DNA from: Paenibacillus senegalensis JC66 | GTDB lineage: Bacteria; Bacillota; Bacilli; Paenibacillales; NBRC-103111 | Direction: 5' to 3' | DNA: 64,000 nucleotides | Assembly (NCBI RefSeq): GCF_000285515.1 | Contig: NZ_HE610957.1 | Coordinates: forward strand, 1,461,427-1,525,426 | Shown: positions 27,647 to 35,186 of the stretch, in pieces | How positions within the stretch are numbered: the stretch's first letter is position 1 | Layout of the letters: every line of letters begins with the position of its first letter | Translations under genes and position numbers: made by a program | Notes under the pieces: generated by a model | Seen by the model: the letters and a program-made list of their open reading frames with translations, nothing else | Database searches by the model: none | What the model was told of the DNA's origin: nothing

Positions 27647-28591
27647 TTAACGCTCGCCCAGCTGATAAGCACGTACACAAAGGTAGAGAAGCACACTGAA
27701 TAATCCGGCAATCAATACCGCATGGAGCAGACCGGTCGTAATAATCCATTCACTCGCGATTGTAAAGGTAACCAGCGCCCCGCTGAGAACTTGAAGAATG
27801 ACCAGAACAAACGCCCAGCCGGTCCACTGGCGAAACTCACCCGGCAGCTCGGATTGTCTGCGCACAATGAGATACAGGCAAAGAAGGACGATAAAAAAGA
27901 TCAAAGCGGCCGTCCGATGAAGAAAAACAACTCCGGTAGCACCGGACAATTCCGGGATGACTTGTCCATTGCAGAGCGGCCATCCTGAACAGCCTCCCCA
28001 TGATTTGGTGTGTCTAATGTAAGCACCTAAATATACTACGACGAGGCAGTAAACCGTCGTTAGCCAAATCCCGAATTGTAACAGACGAGAAGGTGCTTTA
28101 AAGGTGCGCCCGGCCACAACGCCGGAAGGCAGCGTTTCAGGAATTTTGGCAGAGTGGCGAATAACCACTGCCGTCAGCAAGGAGCAGCCGAAGGCAAACA
28201 GGGAAATCCCAAAATGCAGCGCTTTTACTAATGGCGGCTGGTGAAATACGACAACCATCGCGCCAAGTATCGCTTGAATTATCGTAAAGAGCAAAGCTAA
28301 TGTGATGTACCAGCGGACATCTTTGCGCTTCACCTGAACCATCACCGCTATAAACAGCATAAGGATCAGTATGCCTTCAATCCCGCTTACAAGCCGGTGG
28401 GAATACTCAATCATGGATTCGATCGTATAGCTGGGCACAAATTTGCCATTACATAATGGCCAATCATCTCCGCAGCCTTCTCCCGAGCCCGTCTTGGTGA
28501 CAATTGCGCCCTGCAGCAGCACAATGAACATCCCGATAGCCGCTGCCAGGGATAATTTATTTAATGGAAGCCTTCGCCAAAAATTATACAT
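27647..28591 (-). CDS. ctaA: Heme A synthase
   Basis: Integral membrane enzyme that oxidises the C8 methyl group of heme O to the formyl group of heme A for cytochrome aa3-type oxidases. 314 residues, eight membrane helices. Seen: the first cysteine pair GEGCGDDWPLCNG (Cys40, Cys47), IEYSHRLVSG with catalytic Glu62 and heme-ligand His65, the second cysteine pair GGCSGWPLCNG, and the second His motif LHRTAA. Monocistronic, ended by a strong terminator. The heme O it uses comes from ctaB, which is at 52.8-53.7 kb rather than adjacent as in Bacillus subtilis. Confidence 0.95.
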   Translation of the reverse strand: MYNFWRRLPLNKLSLAAAIGMFIVLLQGAIVTKTGSGEGCGDDWPLCNGKFVPSYTIESMIEYSHRLVSGIEGILILMLFIAVMVQVKRKDVRWYITLALLFTIIQAILGAMVVVFHQPPLVKALHFGISLFAFGCSLLTAVVIRHSAKIPETLPSGVVAGRTFKAPSRLLQFGIWLTTVYCLVVVYLGAYIRHTKSWGGCSGWPLCNGQVIPELSGATGVVFLHRTAALIFFIVLLCLYLIVRRQSELPGEFRQWTGWAFVLVILQVLSGALVTFTIASEWIITTGLLHAVLIAGLFSVLLYLCVRAYQLGER

Positions 28592-28719
28592 GTTGTCTAC
28601 CCCTAAGTTTTATCTCGTGCAGAAAGATACCAAATCCAATTATATCGATAAATCGCGCATAATACCATGTGTAATTGTGACAATGCATTGAAGGCGCTTA
28701 AAGTTCTGGCCTAACAAAT

Positions 28720-28757
28720 AAAAAAAGCCCCCTCTCTTAACAAGCATAAGGGGGGCG
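28720..28757 (-). terminator. Intrinsic terminator of the thioredoxin-like gene
   Basis: GCCCCCT pairs with AGGGGGC across a 15-nt loop and is followed on the minus strand by at least six T residues. Confidence 0.7.
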
Positions 28758-28820
28758 GATTGGTTCTGCTAGCGCTGCTTCGTTATTGAAAACCTTCAAA
28801 AAAAAGCGGCCATTTTTGCA

Positions 28821-29165
28821 TCACGCCTGGAGTGATTTGGCAACCTGCAGCGACTTATCTAAATATTGTTCGATTTCTTCCCGCGTTTTTCTCAGCTTGC
28901 TCACAAACCGGGTAACTTCCTGGCCGTTCCGGAACATAATAAAGCTGGGAATGCCTAGAATATGATAATGCTCACAAAGCTCGGGAAGTTGATCCCGGTC
29001 TACAACGACAAAGGTTAAAGAATCGGCGTATTGGCTTTCCACTTCTGGCATAAAAGGATCAATAAAGTGGCAGTCTTTGCACCAATCGGCTTTAAATACC
29101 GCCAGTGTAGGTTTATCTTGGCGGATGATCTCGTTAAATTCTGCTTCACTCGTTACAGGTCTCAT
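28821..29165 (-). CDS. Thioredoxin-like protein with WCKDC site
   Basis: 114-residue cytoplasmic thioredoxin fold. The active site is KADWCKDCHFIDP instead of WCGPC, a form seen in a Firmicute branch of thioredoxin-like proteins. The cis-Pro loop is GIPSFIMFRNGQE. No signal peptide or membrane anchor, so not an extracellular cytochrome c maturation protein. GGAGGG precedes the ATG. Monocistronic with its own terminator; the partner is unknown. Confidence 0.85.
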   Translation of the reverse strand: MRPVTSEAEFNEIIRQDKPTLAVFKADWCKDCHFIDPFMPEVESQYADSLTFVVVDRDQLPELCEHYHILGIPSFIMFRNGQEVTRFVSKLRKTREEIEQYLDKSLQVAKSLQA

Positions 29166-29285
29166 CTTTTATCCCTCCGGTTGATTTTCCCCTTTATAGC
29201 ATGCCTAGAACCTGATTGTCAATGTGATAAGAATCAAGCGGTTTAATAAGATCCTTTTTAGCAGAAATTAGAGCAATTAATTTTG

Positions 29286-29324
29286 TTTACATTTATTTGA
29301 AAAAGTGATATCATTGTTATATCA
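29286..29324 (+). promoter_or_regulatory. Candidate promoter and operator of the SPFH gene
   Basis: TTTACA (29286-29291), a 17-nt spacer and TATCAT (29309-29314) make a plausible promoter. The inverted repeat TGATAT-N7-ATATCA (29306-29324) overlaps the -10 box and could be an operator, perhaps for the ribbon-helix-helix protein encoded in the same unit (inference). Confidence 0.4.
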
Positions 29325-29372
29325 AAATAATATTTGATAAAAAAATTCCAACTTAAGAAAGGACGGACAGCT

Positions 29373-30221
29373 ATGAATGAAAAACCAGTATGGAAAATAA
29401 ACGGTTATTTAGGATTAATAATTTTGCTTGCTCTTACTTGCCTAGGTGCTATTCTGCTGCTTAAACAGCTCGTCTTATGGGGCTTGCTGCTGCTGGCGAT
29501 TGCTGTACTCTTCTTCAGCACCTCCTTCACGATCGTCCAGCCTAATCAGGGAAAGGTCGTTACCTTCTTCGGAACCTACATGGGAACCATCCGCGATACC
29601 GGAATGTGGATCACCATCCCCCTATCCGTCCGCACCAGCATCTCGCTAAGGGTACGTAATTTTAACAGCGCCCGCCTAAAGGTTAACGATGTAGAAGGAA
29701 ATCCGATAGAAATCGCAGCGGTCATCGTATTCCGCGTCGTCGACACGGCCAAAGCAACATTCGATGTGGACCATTACGAAGAGTTTGTGGAGATTCAAAG
29801 CGAAACCGCCTTGCGGCATGTTGCCAGCAAATATCCTTACGACAACTTCGCCAATGACGGCTATTCCTTGCGCGGAAATGCCGAAGAAATTGCCCAGGAA
29901 TTAGGAATAGAGCTTCAGGAAAGATTGTCCGTCGCTGGTGTCGAGGTCATGGAAGCCCGACTGACTCATCTGGCTTACTCTACGGAAATAGCCAGTGCCA
30001 TGCTGCAAAGACAGCAAGCCTCTGCCATTATCTCGGCGCGCCAGCAAATTGTAGAAGGCGCAGTCACTATGGTCATGATGGCCATCGCCCGCCTGGAAGC
30101 TGAGGGGAACTTTCAGTTAGATGATGAGCGCAAAGCGGCGATGGTGAATAATCTGATGGTTTCCATCGTATCGGACCGCTCCGCGAGTCCAGTCATTAAT
30201 ACAGGAAGCTTATACGGCTAA
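29373..30221 (+). CDS. SPFH (stomatin/prohibitin-type) membrane protein
   Basis: 282 residues. Two adjacent hydrophobic segments near the N-terminus (about 10-45) anchor the protein, followed directly by an SPFH/PHB domain ([52 protein letters not shown]) and a helical tail ([21 protein letters not shown]). SPFH proteins organise membrane microdomains or regulate proteases. It is not FloA or FloT by length and layout. The ATG has AAAGGA 9 nt upstream. Ten nucleotides separate it from the ribbon-helix-helix gene, so the two form an operon. Confidence 0.88.
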   Translation: MNEKPVWKINGYLGLIILLALTCLGAILLLKQLVLWGLLLLAIAVLFFSTSFTIVQPNQGKVVTFFGTYMGTIRDTGMWITIPLSVRTSISLRVRNFNSARLKVNDVEGNPIEIAAVIVFRVVDTAKATFDVDHYEEFVEIQSETALRHVASKYPYDNFANDGYSLRGNAEEIAQELGIELQERLSVAGVEVMEARLTHLAYSTEIASAMLQRQQASAIISARQQIVEGAVTMVMMAIARLEAEGNFQLDDERKAAMVNNLMVSIVSDRSASPVINTGSLYG

Positions 30222-30231
30222 AGACTAATTT

Positions 30232-30438
30232 ATGGCTAAAAAAAGCTTTCCCCTACGCATCGACCCCAAGCTGTACGAGGTACTGGAGCGCTGGGCCAAC
30301 GATGAATTCCGCAGTGTTAACGGGCACATCGAGTTTCTGCTTCGCGAAGCAGCCTCTAGAGCAGGACGTCTGCCCGGTCCGCGGCGGGATTCACAACAGC
30401 CCGCGGCCCCCTCTGAAAGCGAATCCGAGAACGGGTAA
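30232..30438 (+). CDS. Arc-like ribbon-helix-helix protein
   Basis: 68-residue DNA-binding protein. MAKKSFPLRIDPKLYEVLERWANDEFRS (in part) is an Arc/MetJ ribbon-helix-helix start, followed by VNGHIEFLLREA and a disordered Pro/Ser/Glu tail. It begins 10 nt after the SPFH gene. The SPFH plus ribbon-helix-helix pair is known in Gram-positive bacteria as I recall, and suggests that this protein regulates the operon or needs the SPFH protein as a partner. No clear SD precedes the ATG, which fits translational coupling. Confidence 0.8.
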   Translation: MAKKSFPLRIDPKLYEVLERWANDEFRSVNGHIEFLLREAASRAGRLPGPRRDSQQPAAPSESESENG

Positions 30439-30506
30439 CGGGCAGCAAGACACCCGCAGCTGACTTTGCGGCTGTTCTTTGTCGAGGAAGGATTTTACGA
30501 ATAGCT

Positions 30507-30702
30507 ATGGCGACATTGCCTCTCGATTTTATGGCGAATTGAGCAAGATGTATTCAGATGCATTTTCGATGTCAATCAGGATGAGTCGGCAGAAATATGG
30601 GAGGAGCTTGAGGTTCGGGTTTTGGCAGTCGTCCATCTTTCGGATGGCATCGGCTGGGCTTTCATGATGGGATCAAATATTTGGATGGCTGCGAAGTCAT
30701 AA
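30507..30702 (+). pseudogene. Possible frameshifted short gene of unknown family
   Basis: AGGAAGG precedes an ATG whose frame (MATLPLDFMA) stops after 11 codons. Skipping one A at 30537 joins it to a frame running IEQDVFRCIFDVNQ, ESAEIWEELEVRVLAVVHLS, DGIGWAFMMG up to a TAA at 30700, giving a 64-residue composite of protein-like composition. No family recognised. Could be a decayed gene or chance. Confidence 0.35.
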
Positions 30703-30740
30703 GAGTGCTTTTTGGTGTCGCTGTGATGGCTTCGGATATG

Positions 30741-31021
30741 CTAAAATTCAAGTGAGTTCACTGCCTCCCGGTCCCATCCTCTCTCCCGTAAGTATGCTTT
30801 AAGGCCTCCATGGTGTCCTCTTAGCTTAGAAGGCATCAGATCAACATTTTCCAGCCGCTTCTCTAGTAATGTCCAAAGAAGTCAAGTCCTCCCTCACTTC
30901 ATATGATTGATAAAGTTTCCCGCCGAATCCCAATTTCCCCTTAACGAGTGAGTAGCTAGCCTTCTTCTCTTCTATCCTAATCTTACTCCTATAAACGAAT
31001 TCTTTGCTCTAACGTCTTCAT
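30741..31021 (-). pseudogene. Remnant of a gene, at least two frameshifts
   Basis: On the minus strand a protein-like chain is spread over frames: MKTLEQ, then KEFVYRSKIRIEEKKASYSL with VKGKLGFGGKLYQSYEVRED, then LLEKRLENVDLMPSKLRG and GGLKAYLRERGWDREAVNSL, ending at a TAG. The composition and charge pattern look coding, but no single frame carries it. I cannot name the family. It marks the stretch before the two-component system as a decaying region. Confidence 0.4.
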
Positions 31022-31039
31022 ATTTCTATAAATTTTTAC

Positions 31040-31183
31040 ATGAAGCATGCGTTTATTAGCGTTATGTCTGACGATGGCGCATTTGGTATACTTGATTTAG
31101 ATCAGCTGGCTGATAAGGTACTTAATCAGCTTCCAGATTCTTTTATTTTGGAGCAGGTGCAGAAAAGGGTGAATTATGAGTAA
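31040..31183 (+). CDS. Possible short ORF overlapping the response regulator start
   Basis: 47 codons (MKHAFISVMSDDGAF, then GILDLDQLADKVLNQL and so on) ending in the sequence TATGAGTAA that contains the regulator's ATG, so translation could be coupled. No ribosome site is seen before it. It may be a small leader, or the end of a decayed upstream gene. Low confidence. Confidence 0.3.
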   Translation: MKHAFISVMSDDGAFGILDLDQLADKVLNQLPDSFILEQVQKRVNYE

Positions 31184-31873
31184 CCAACGCGTATTGATTG
31201 TAGAAGATGAAGTGAAAATCGCCAGAGTGCTGCAGCTGGAACTGGAGCATGAAGGGTATGAGGTAAGCAAAGCAACGGACGGGCTGGAAGCTTTGGCGGC
31301 ATACCGTACCGGAGCCTGGGATTTAATTTTACTGGACGTAATGCTTCCCGGCATGAGCGGAATAGACCTGCTGCGCAGAATCCGCGCTGACGATCTTCAT
31401 ACCCCGATCATCTTGCTCACAGCAAAGGACGAAGTGAAGGATAAAGTTTCAGGACTCGATTTGGGCGCCAATGACTATATTACAAAACCGTTCCAAATTG
31501 AGGAGCTGTTGGCCAGAATCCGCGCGGCTTTAAGACTTCGTTCCGCCCGGTCACCCCTCTCTAATGAGCAGGAATGGCTGGCCGTCGGGAATTTGAAGCT
31601 CAATGAAAAGACCCGCGAAGTGCTCCGGGAAACGGATCGAATTGAGCTGACCCCGCGTGAATTCGACCTTCTGGTGTACCTTATGAAGCACCAACGCCAG
31701 GTGCTGACCAGAGAACAAATTGTGGAAGCGGTATGGGGTTTCGATTATTTCGGAGATACGAATGTAGTCGACGTCTATGTGCGCTACCTTAGAAAAAAAT
31801 CGATCAAGGCTACGAGCCAACGCTAATTCATACTGTTCGCGGTGTTGGTTACGTGCTGAAGGAATGGTCATGA
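31176..31873 (+). CDS. OmpR-type response regulator, frameshifted near the 3' end
   Basis: Two-component DNA-binding regulator. Receiver domain with phospho-acceptor Asp54 (LILLDVMLPGMSG) and conserved Lys (YITKPFQ); winged-helix domain from about residue 130 (ELTPREFDLLVYLMKHQRQVLTR, in part). As sequenced, the frame ends 217 codons in, after VRYLRKKSIKATSQR. If the A7 run at 31793-31799 were A8, it would continue IDQGYEPTLIHTVRGVGYVL, the normal wing and end, to a TGA overlapping the kinase ATG by 4 nt. Coordinates give the corrected extent. Resembles YkoG in context: kinase and PepSY genes follow. Confidence 0.85.
31793..31799 (+). other. Homopolymer at the response-regulator frameshift
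   Basis: Seven A residues within AGA AAA AAA T. One extra A, or a -1 ribosomal slip on A-AAA-AAA, restores the conserved C-terminal wing. Same kind of one-base loss as in the AraC-type regulator. Confidence 0.85.
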
Positions 31874-33219
31874 GGCTGAGCAATAAGATCCATTTATATT
31901 CTTCCGTCATGTTTGTCCTGCTGCTTGTCCTTGTCCTATTGTTTATCTATATGCTATTTAGCAGACAAACTCTGAACAGCGAACTGGACAAAATTAAACT
32001 AACAACTGAAAATATCGCAGCCAATGTTACCCGGTCAGCCGATATGATCTCACCAAAGGACTTGCTCCGCGCCTACGTACCGGTCAACGGCATGATCCGT
32101 ATCGTGGATCAAGAGGCGAGAAGTTTATTCGTTGTCACCTCACCATCTGAAGCAGAATTAAGCCAAAGTCCCGTCACTCGGTACCCGGAACAAAGCAGTC
32201 TGGTGGTTTCCTATAAGGGGCACAAATATGCGCTTGCCTCAATTCCGCTTATATGGGTGGACGGGCAAGTGGTGAATCTGCAAGTGACAGAAAGTCTGCA
32301 AACGATGGAAAGCAACTTGAAACTTTTGCGGAATGTTTTGATCTTGGTCACTTTGCTTGCGGCCGTGCCTGTTTTCCTGTCCGGACGGCTCCTGAGCAAT
32401 TTAATTTCGCGTCCCATATCGTCCATGATCGGAACAATGCGCGAGATACGTGCCAGCGGGCGGTTTAAACGCTTGGAGCTGCCAAAGCGCTCTAAAGACG
32501 AGCTTTACGAAATGGGCAAAACGTTCAACCAGATGATTGAACTCTTGGAGACTCACTTTGAGAAGCAGGAGCAATTCGTTGCCAATGCCTCTCATGAATT
32601 AAAAACGCCTCTCACCGTTATCGAAAGCTACGCCAGCCTGCTGAAAAGAAGAGGTCTGGAACAGCCCGATTTATTCGTTGAATCGGTAGATGCAATTCAT
32701 TCGGAAGCGGTTCGGATGAGGGAACTGACTCAGCAGCTCCTTCTTCTAGCTAAACATGATGAGCAGTGGAACCTGCACAAGGAAGAACTGGACTTGAAGA
32801 AGCTGGTGTCCTCTTCGGCCAAAGCGTTTCAGAACGCCTACGGCAGAGTTATTGAAATCATAGCTCCCCAGGCAGTCAGTGGTTACAGCGATGAGAAAAA
32901 GCTGAAGCAGCTGATATTTATATTTTTGGATAACGCCCGTAAATATAGTGAAGATAAAATCGTGCTTTATGTCGGCCGCACGACCAATGGAGCCTACATC
33001 CGCATTGAGGACCGGGGGATCGGCATACCCAAGAATGAGCTGGAAAAGGTATTCGACCGCTTCTATCGTGTAGACAAATCCCGAAGCCGGAAGGATGGCA
33101 GTGCAGGACTTGGACTCTCCCTCGCCAAAGAGATTGCAGAAGCCATAGGAGCAAGGTTAGAGCTGGACAGCCTGGAAGGAGCAGGCACAACGGCAACCTT
33201 AATTTTGCCCGATAAATAA
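31870..33219 (+). CDS. Sensor histidine kinase (YkoH/ArlS type)
   Basis: 449-residue membrane kinase. Seen: first membrane helix (VMFVLLLVLVLLFIYMLF, about 13-30), an extracytoplasmic sensor of about 125 residues, second helix (VLILVTLLAAVPVFL), HAMP domain (LISRPISSMIGTM), phospho-acceptor His242 in ASHELKTPLTV, the N box FLDNARKYS, and ATP-lid motifs DRGIGIP and GLGLSLAKEIAE. The ATG (MRLSNK) overlaps the corrected stop of the response regulator. The signal is unknown; the downstream PepSY proteins, which lie in the cell envelope, suggest envelope or cation stress as for ykoGHIJ-like systems (inference). Confidence 0.92.
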   Translation: MRLSNKIHLYSSVMFVLLLVLVLLFIYMLFSRQTLNSELDKIKLTTENIAANVTRSADMISPKDLLRAYVPVNGMIRIVDQEARSLFVVTSPSEAELSQSPVTRYPEQSSLVVSYKGHKYALASIPLIWVDGQVVNLQVTESLQTMESNLKLLRNVLILVTLLAAVPVFLSGRLLSNLISRPISSMIGTMREIRASGRFKRLELPKRSKDELYEMGKTFNQMIELLETHFEKQEQFVANASHELKTPLTVIESYASLLKRRGLEQPDLFVESVDAIHSEAVRMRELTQQLLLLAKHDEQWNLHKEELDLKKLVSSSAKAFQNAYGRVIEIIAPQAVSGYSDEKKLKQLIFIFLDNARKYSEDKIVLYVGRTTNGAYIRIEDRGIGIPKNELEKVFDRFYRVDKSRSRKDGSAGLGLSLAKEIAEAIGARLELDSLEGAGTTATLILPDK

Positions 33220-33259
33220 TTGGCTCACTCTAATAATTAGAGGTTGACAGTATAAGATA

Positions 33260-33430
33260 GCAGAAGCGGAGGGGAAAAGGGAGTCAAAGCTTTCCGAAGG
33301 AAAGCAGCTTCGGGAGCGTGGAAGCGTTCGCCTTTGCCACCGGATTTCAACCGCTGAGGCGGCTATGATTAAGAAATCTGGGGTCAACGCTTTCTGGAAG
33401 AAAGCGTACTTCGGGAGCATATGCTAACAG
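33260..33430 (+). repeat. Two degenerate hairpin-bearing direct repeats
   Basis: GTCAAAGCTTTCCGAAGG (from 33281) ... CTTCGGGAGCGT and GTCAACGCTTTCTGGAAG (from 33384) ... CTTCGGGAGCAT are diverged copies about 100 nt apart. Each contains a small hairpin (GCTTTCC/GGAAAGC; CGCTTTC/GAAAGCG). No coding potential. Looks like a non-coding dispersed-repeat type, perhaps also acting in mRNA ends after the kinase gene. Confidence 0.55.
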
Positions 33431-33507
33431 CGATCGGAGGTCCCCTCATTCCCCGTTGTGATTTCCTCCTTTGTTGTCAACCACTAGTTTAAGTTTTGAA
33501 CCAAGTA

Positions 33508-33542
33508 ATTCTCAGCGAATTCTCATCTTTGTGATTTACACT
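33508..33542 (+). promoter_or_regulatory. Phased direct repeats and promoter of the first PepSY gene
   Basis: TTCTCAG (33509) and TTCTCAT (33520) start 11 nt apart, one helical turn, as in OmpR/PhoB-type sites. A TACACT -10 box starts at 33537, 17 nt after the start of the second repeat. The -35 region is replaced by the repeats, as expected for an activated promoter. Same layout as at 34262-34317. Confidence 0.65.
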
Positions 33543-33592
33543 GTTTTTAAAGGAAGCACTGTCCATTAAGGATCTACCAATGAGGTGAAGCG

Positions 33593-34201
33593 ATGAACAG
33601 AACAAGATGGCTTGTCGCCGCTGGCGGAACAGCACTAGCGCTCCTGCTTCTGGTGCTCCTGATGCAATGGAGGCCGGCATTGTCCTCTGCCGAAACATTA
33701 ACTGAACAAGAAGTCCGGGACTCTATAATATCCAGATATTCCGGCGAGATTAAAGATATCAGACAGGAGCGAGAGAAGTATATTGTCGATTTGCGATTAG
33801 ATACAGGTGTATACGAAATTCAAATTCATGCCCAAAGCGGTGACGTTCTGTCCTTGGAGCGAGTCGAAGCTTTCCCTTCTGCGGGTGAAGATGCGCTGCC
33901 TGAACCATCTGATGAAGGTTCTCATCCTGAACCCTCGCCTTCATTGCCTTCGGAACCTTCGCAGCCTTCAATGCCCTCAGAATCTTCGGAACCTTCAGAG
34001 CCTCCGCTGCTGCTGACTGAGGAAGAAGCGGCACAACGTGCGCTTCAGCATATTTCGGGGGAGGTCGATGACGTAGATTTGAAGCAAATTGACGGAACCG
34101 GCTTCTATCTTGTGGAAATTGAGCTGGAGGATGGTCGCGAGGCGATCGTACAAATCCATGCGATTACAGGTGAAGTGATGTCCGTTTCCTGGGACGACTA
34201 A
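33593..34201 (+). CDS. Membrane-anchored protein with two PepSY domains
   Basis: 202 residues: N-terminal signal anchor (LVAAGGTALALLLLVLLM, about 7-24), a first PepSY domain (SRYSGEIKDIRQEREKYIVD ... YEIQIHAQSGDVL), a Pro/Ser/Glu-rich linker (about 100-140), and a second PepSY domain (EEAAQRALQHI ... AIVQIHAITGEVMSVSWDD). Acts outside the membrane; PepSY domains are thought to inhibit proteases or bind ligands. GAGGTG precedes the ATG. Follows the two-component genes and shares a promoter pattern with the next PepSY gene, as ykoI/ykoJ follow ykoGH in Bacillus. Confidence 0.88.
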   Translation: MNRTRWLVAAGGTALALLLLVLLMQWRPALSSAETLTEQEVRDSIISRYSGEIKDIRQEREKYIVDLRLDTGVYEIQIHAQSGDVLSLERVEAFPSAGEDALPEPSDEGSHPEPSPSLPSEPSQPSMPSESSEPSEPPLLLTEEEAAQRALQHISGEVDDVDLKQIDGTGFYLVEIELEDGREAIVQIHAITGEVMSVSWDD

Positions 34202-34261
34202 CGTCTTTAGTTAATTCTATTTTCTATATTTAGTTTCTATAAACGGAGTCCATCTGTTTCT

Positions 34262-34317
34262 CTCTCATGAAATTCTAATGAAGCTTTCCGCGAGTTCTCA
34301 TTTTGGAGCGGTATAGT
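34262..34317 (+). promoter_or_regulatory. Four 11-bp-phased repeats and promoter of the second PepSY gene
   Basis: CTCTCAT (34262), TTCTAAT (34273), a degenerate CTTTCCG (34284) and TTCTCAT (34295) begin exactly 11 nt apart. The -10 box TATAGT starts at 34312, 17 nt after the last repeat, the same distance as at the first PepSY promoter. Strong sign of direct control by the adjacent OmpR-type regulator. Confidence 0.7.
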
Positions 34318-34357
34318 AAAGCTGTAATAACAAATGAGACATTGAAGGAGGCGCACA

Positions 34358-34972
34358 ATGATGAAAAGAAGATGGATGGTAGGAACACTGGCCGTGGCCA
34401 TTGCGGTCGGAGGGGCTTTAGGTGTGAGCACCATGGGCATCGGGTTTGCGATGGATAATCCGGACTCCAATTTGAAGCGAGAGAATGGTTACAGACATTC
34501 CGTTGAGCAGCAAGCTCCAAGCTCTATCCGGGCTGCAGAGCAGACGTCCGGACAGAAGCCGCTGCTGACTGTTGAGCAAGCGATAGCAGCAGCATTGACC
34601 CAGGCAGAAGGTTATGTGGAAAGCATTGAGCTGGAACGGGACAAAGGCTCCGTCTACTATGAAGTAGAAGTCGAAAGCAGCTCCAAGGAGTATGATATTT
34701 ACGTAGATGCATACTCAGGCGAAATTCTGAAAGTTAAAGAAGAGCGTGACCGCAATGCGTACAAAAGCGAGCGAATGAAGGATGTATTGACGATGGTTGA
34801 AGCGGTAGCCATAGCTACTGAGAAGGTGCAAGGAATCGTTACGAAAGCGGAGCTGGATTCCGATGACGGTCAGCTTTATTACGAAATTGAAATTCGTTCG
34901 GGACGGGAAGAAGTTGAAGTAGAAATAGATGCTCGCACAGGAGAAATCTTGTCCGTTGAGTATGATGATTAA
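34358..34972 (+). CDS. Exported protein with two PepSY domains
   Basis: 204 residues: signal sequence (WMVGTLAVAIAVGGALGVSTMGIGFA, in part), a polar spacer, a first PepSY domain (TVEQAIAAALTQAEGYVESIEL ... YDIYVDAYSGEILKV) and a second one (MVEAVAIATEKVQGIVTKAEL ... VEVEIDARTGEILSVEYDD). Both end in the family A/YTGEILSV form. The second domain ends within one residue of the stop codon, as in its neighbour. GGAGG lies 7 nt before the first of two ATGs. Paralogue of the preceding gene; its own promoter has the better set of regulator repeats. Confidence 0.88.
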   Translation: MMKRRWMVGTLAVAIAVGGALGVSTMGIGFAMDNPDSNLKRENGYRHSVEQQAPSSIRAAEQTSGQKPLLTVEQAIAAALTQAEGYVESIELERDKGSVYYEVEVESSSKEYDIYVDAYSGEILKVKEERDRNAYKSERMKDVLTMVEAVAIATEKVQGIVTKAELDSDDGQLYYEIEIRSGREEVEVEIDARTGEILSVEYDD

Positions 34973-35022
34973 TTTAGCACGATTAATTTAGCACGATTAA
35001 TTTAGCACGATTAATTTAGCAT
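34967..35022 (+). repeat. Four tandem 14-bp repeats starting at a stop codon
   Basis: GATTAATTTAGCAC occurs four times head to tail (the last ends in T). The first copy contains the final Asp codon and the TAA stop of the PepSY gene. Three copies are identical. Probably slippage-generated. Confidence 0.9.
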
Positions 35023-35030
35023 TATGAATT

Positions 35031-35124
35031 CCGCCACCGGGCCCGCCGCTGCGGCGATTGTATACGGTTTTCCGCATACAATTCGCATCCGGGCCCCACT
35101 CGGCGGCAAACGTATGCGGTTTTT
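35031..35124. other. Nested GC-rich inverted repeats
   Basis: An outer pair, CCGCCACCGGGCCC (35031-35044) with GGGCCCCACTCGGCGG (35091-35106), encloses an inner hairpin ATTGTATACGG-TTTT-CCGCATACAAT (35057-35082). A second copy of the inner arm, CGTATGCGG, then leads into five T residues. May act as terminator for the PepSY gene; the nested form is more elaborate than usual. Confidence 0.5.
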
Positions 35125-35186
35125 CTGAGAAAATAAAACTCCCCGCATGATTAGCAATCCAGGGTAATAACACTTCAAGCCCATGC

